From: JAUIAI01 sp049680625
GTDB taxonomy: Bacteria; Pseudomonadota; Gammaproteobacteria; Burkholderiales; Burkholderiaceae_E
Length of the DNA: 30,867 nucleotides
Assembly: GCA_049680625.1 (NCBI GenBank)
Contig: JBAUID010000103.1
Span: forward strand, 1-30,867
Direction: 5' to 3'
Below the pieces are notes generated by a model. That model worked only from the letters and a program-made list of their open reading frames with translations. It ran no database searches and had not been told where the DNA came from. Position 1 is the first letter of the stretch, and each line of letters starts with the position of its first letter. Made by a program: the position numbers and the translations under genes. Below, one piece after another: positions 30,234-30,867 of this stretch.

Positions 30234-30867
30234 GCACCGCCGGACCTGACAAACGCCCGATTGCCAGTTTTTCGCTGGATGTCGATAACCTGTGGTCGTA
30301 CATGAAAATCCATGGCGACGACGGTTGGGAATCGCGCCCGTCGTATCTGGACACTTTTATTCCATACTCACTCGAAGTGCTGAAACGGGCAGACGCCCGT
30401 ATTACCTATTTCATTGTTGGCCTGGATGCAGCGCGCGAAGAGAACCACGCTGCGTTACGCTCTATTGTTGAAGCTGGCCATGAGGTGGGGAACCATTCAT
30501 ACGAACATGAACCGTGGTTGCACGAATATAGTGTTCAGCAATTGCGAGATGAGCTGGGCACCGCCCACGATGCAATTACAAGCGCCACCGGACAAGCGCC
30601 TACGGGTTTTCGCGGTCCAGGATTCAGCTGGTCAGAAGATACCTTGAAAGTTCTTCACGAACTGGGTTATGCGTACGACGCATCAACACTGCCAACCTAT
30701 TTAGGGCCTATTGCACGGGCTTACTATTTCTGGACGGCAAAACTGACTCCGGAAGAAAGGGCGAAGCGAAAAGGCTTGTTTGGCAAGTTCGCCGATGGCC
30801 TTCGCCCCGTAAAACCCTATATTTGGAATCTCGGCGATGACAAGCGTCTTCTTGAGATTCCGGTAAC
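30230..30867 (+). CDS. polysaccharide deacetylase (NodB-like), 3'-truncated by window edge
   Basis: The frame is open from the TTG at 30230 to the right edge, giving 212 full codons. AAAGGAGA six bases upstream is the best ribosome site in the window and decides the start; the TTG overlaps the stop of the FAD gene (TTGA). NodB-type motifs are visible: FSLDVD with the metal/catalytic aspartates (Asp17, Asp19), GHEVGNHSYEH with HSxxH metal ligands, and FRGPGFSWS. These enzymes remove N- or O-acetyl groups from sugars. As third gene of an overlapping operon with a glycosyltransferase and a flavoenzyme, it probably edits the sugar that the first enzyme places on a lipid (inference). The C-terminal part is outside the window. 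Confidence 0.88.
   Translation, partial: MSTAGPDKRPIASFSLDVDNLWSYMKIHGDDGWESRPSYLDTFIPYSLEVLKRADARITYFIVGLDAAREENHAALRSIVEAGHEVGNHSYEHEPWLHEYSVQQLRDELGTAHDAITSATGQAPTGFRGPGFSWSEDTLKVLHELGYAYDASTLPTYLGPIARAYYFWTAKLTPEERAKRKGLFGKFADGLRPVKPYIWNLGDDKRLLEIPV

Overview
The window reads as chromosomal DNA of a gammaproteobacterium with moderate to high GC. The housekeeping genes hemE, priA, rep (closest to the gammaproteobacterial Rep helicase) and type I pantothenate kinase coaA, with Dsb-type thiol-redox genes, fit that group. The accessory genes (TauD and PhyH oxygenases, DadA, MlrC, a hydroxychromene-carboxylate isomerase-like protein) suggest a free-living heterotroph that uses small organic compounds and amino acids. 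No tRNA, rRNA, insertion sequence, prophage or CRISPR array was seen.

Left part (1-4480): the end of an AIM24-like gene, then an envelope thiol-redox and sigma-factor island. A TlpA-like thioredoxin and a stand-alone membrane-anchored DsbD N-terminal domain run on the minus strand. Divergent from them are an ECF sigma ORF that keeps only region 4, an intact zinc-finger anti-sigma factor, a 42-residue membrane microprotein and a DsbA-like oxidase. An S4-domain RNA-binding protein follows.

Middle-left (4481-9320): a signal-less NMT1/SsuA-like substrate-binding protein and a TauD-family dioxygenase, separated by 0.5 kb that holds three copies of a palindromic operator-like sequence. A beta-propeller lipoprotein and a DsbA-fold isomerase follow.

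Middle (9321-15872): a clear tandem glycine riboswitch precedes a DadA-type D-amino-acid dehydrogenase whose real start is a TTG after the riboswitch. Convergent with it is an MlrC-family (M81) peptidase. Then come a secreted DUF1554-like protein, an Asp/Glu racemase-like protein lacking the second catalytic cysteine, and a PhyH-type oxygenase. Together these suggest handling of glycine, D-amino acids or unusual peptides.

Right-middle (15873-26674): a membrane-anchored helix-hairpin-helix protein with in-frame tandem repeats, a dienelactone hydrolase, an EamA transporter translationally coupled to hemE, a 450-base gap with phased DnaA boxes and AT-rich DNA that looks like a replication-origin module, then priA, rep and coaA.

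Right end (26675-30867): a secreted protein of unknown function, then a tightly coupled operon of a membrane glycosyltransferase 2, an FAD-dependent oxidoreductase and a polysaccharide deacetylase cut off by the window end. A run of ten C lies just upstream of this operon.

The observations most worth a second look are the riboswitch-controlled dadA, the DnaA-box cluster between hemE and priA, the region-4-only sigma factor beside an intact anti-sigma factor, the triple operator, and the three-gene glycan/lipid operon.
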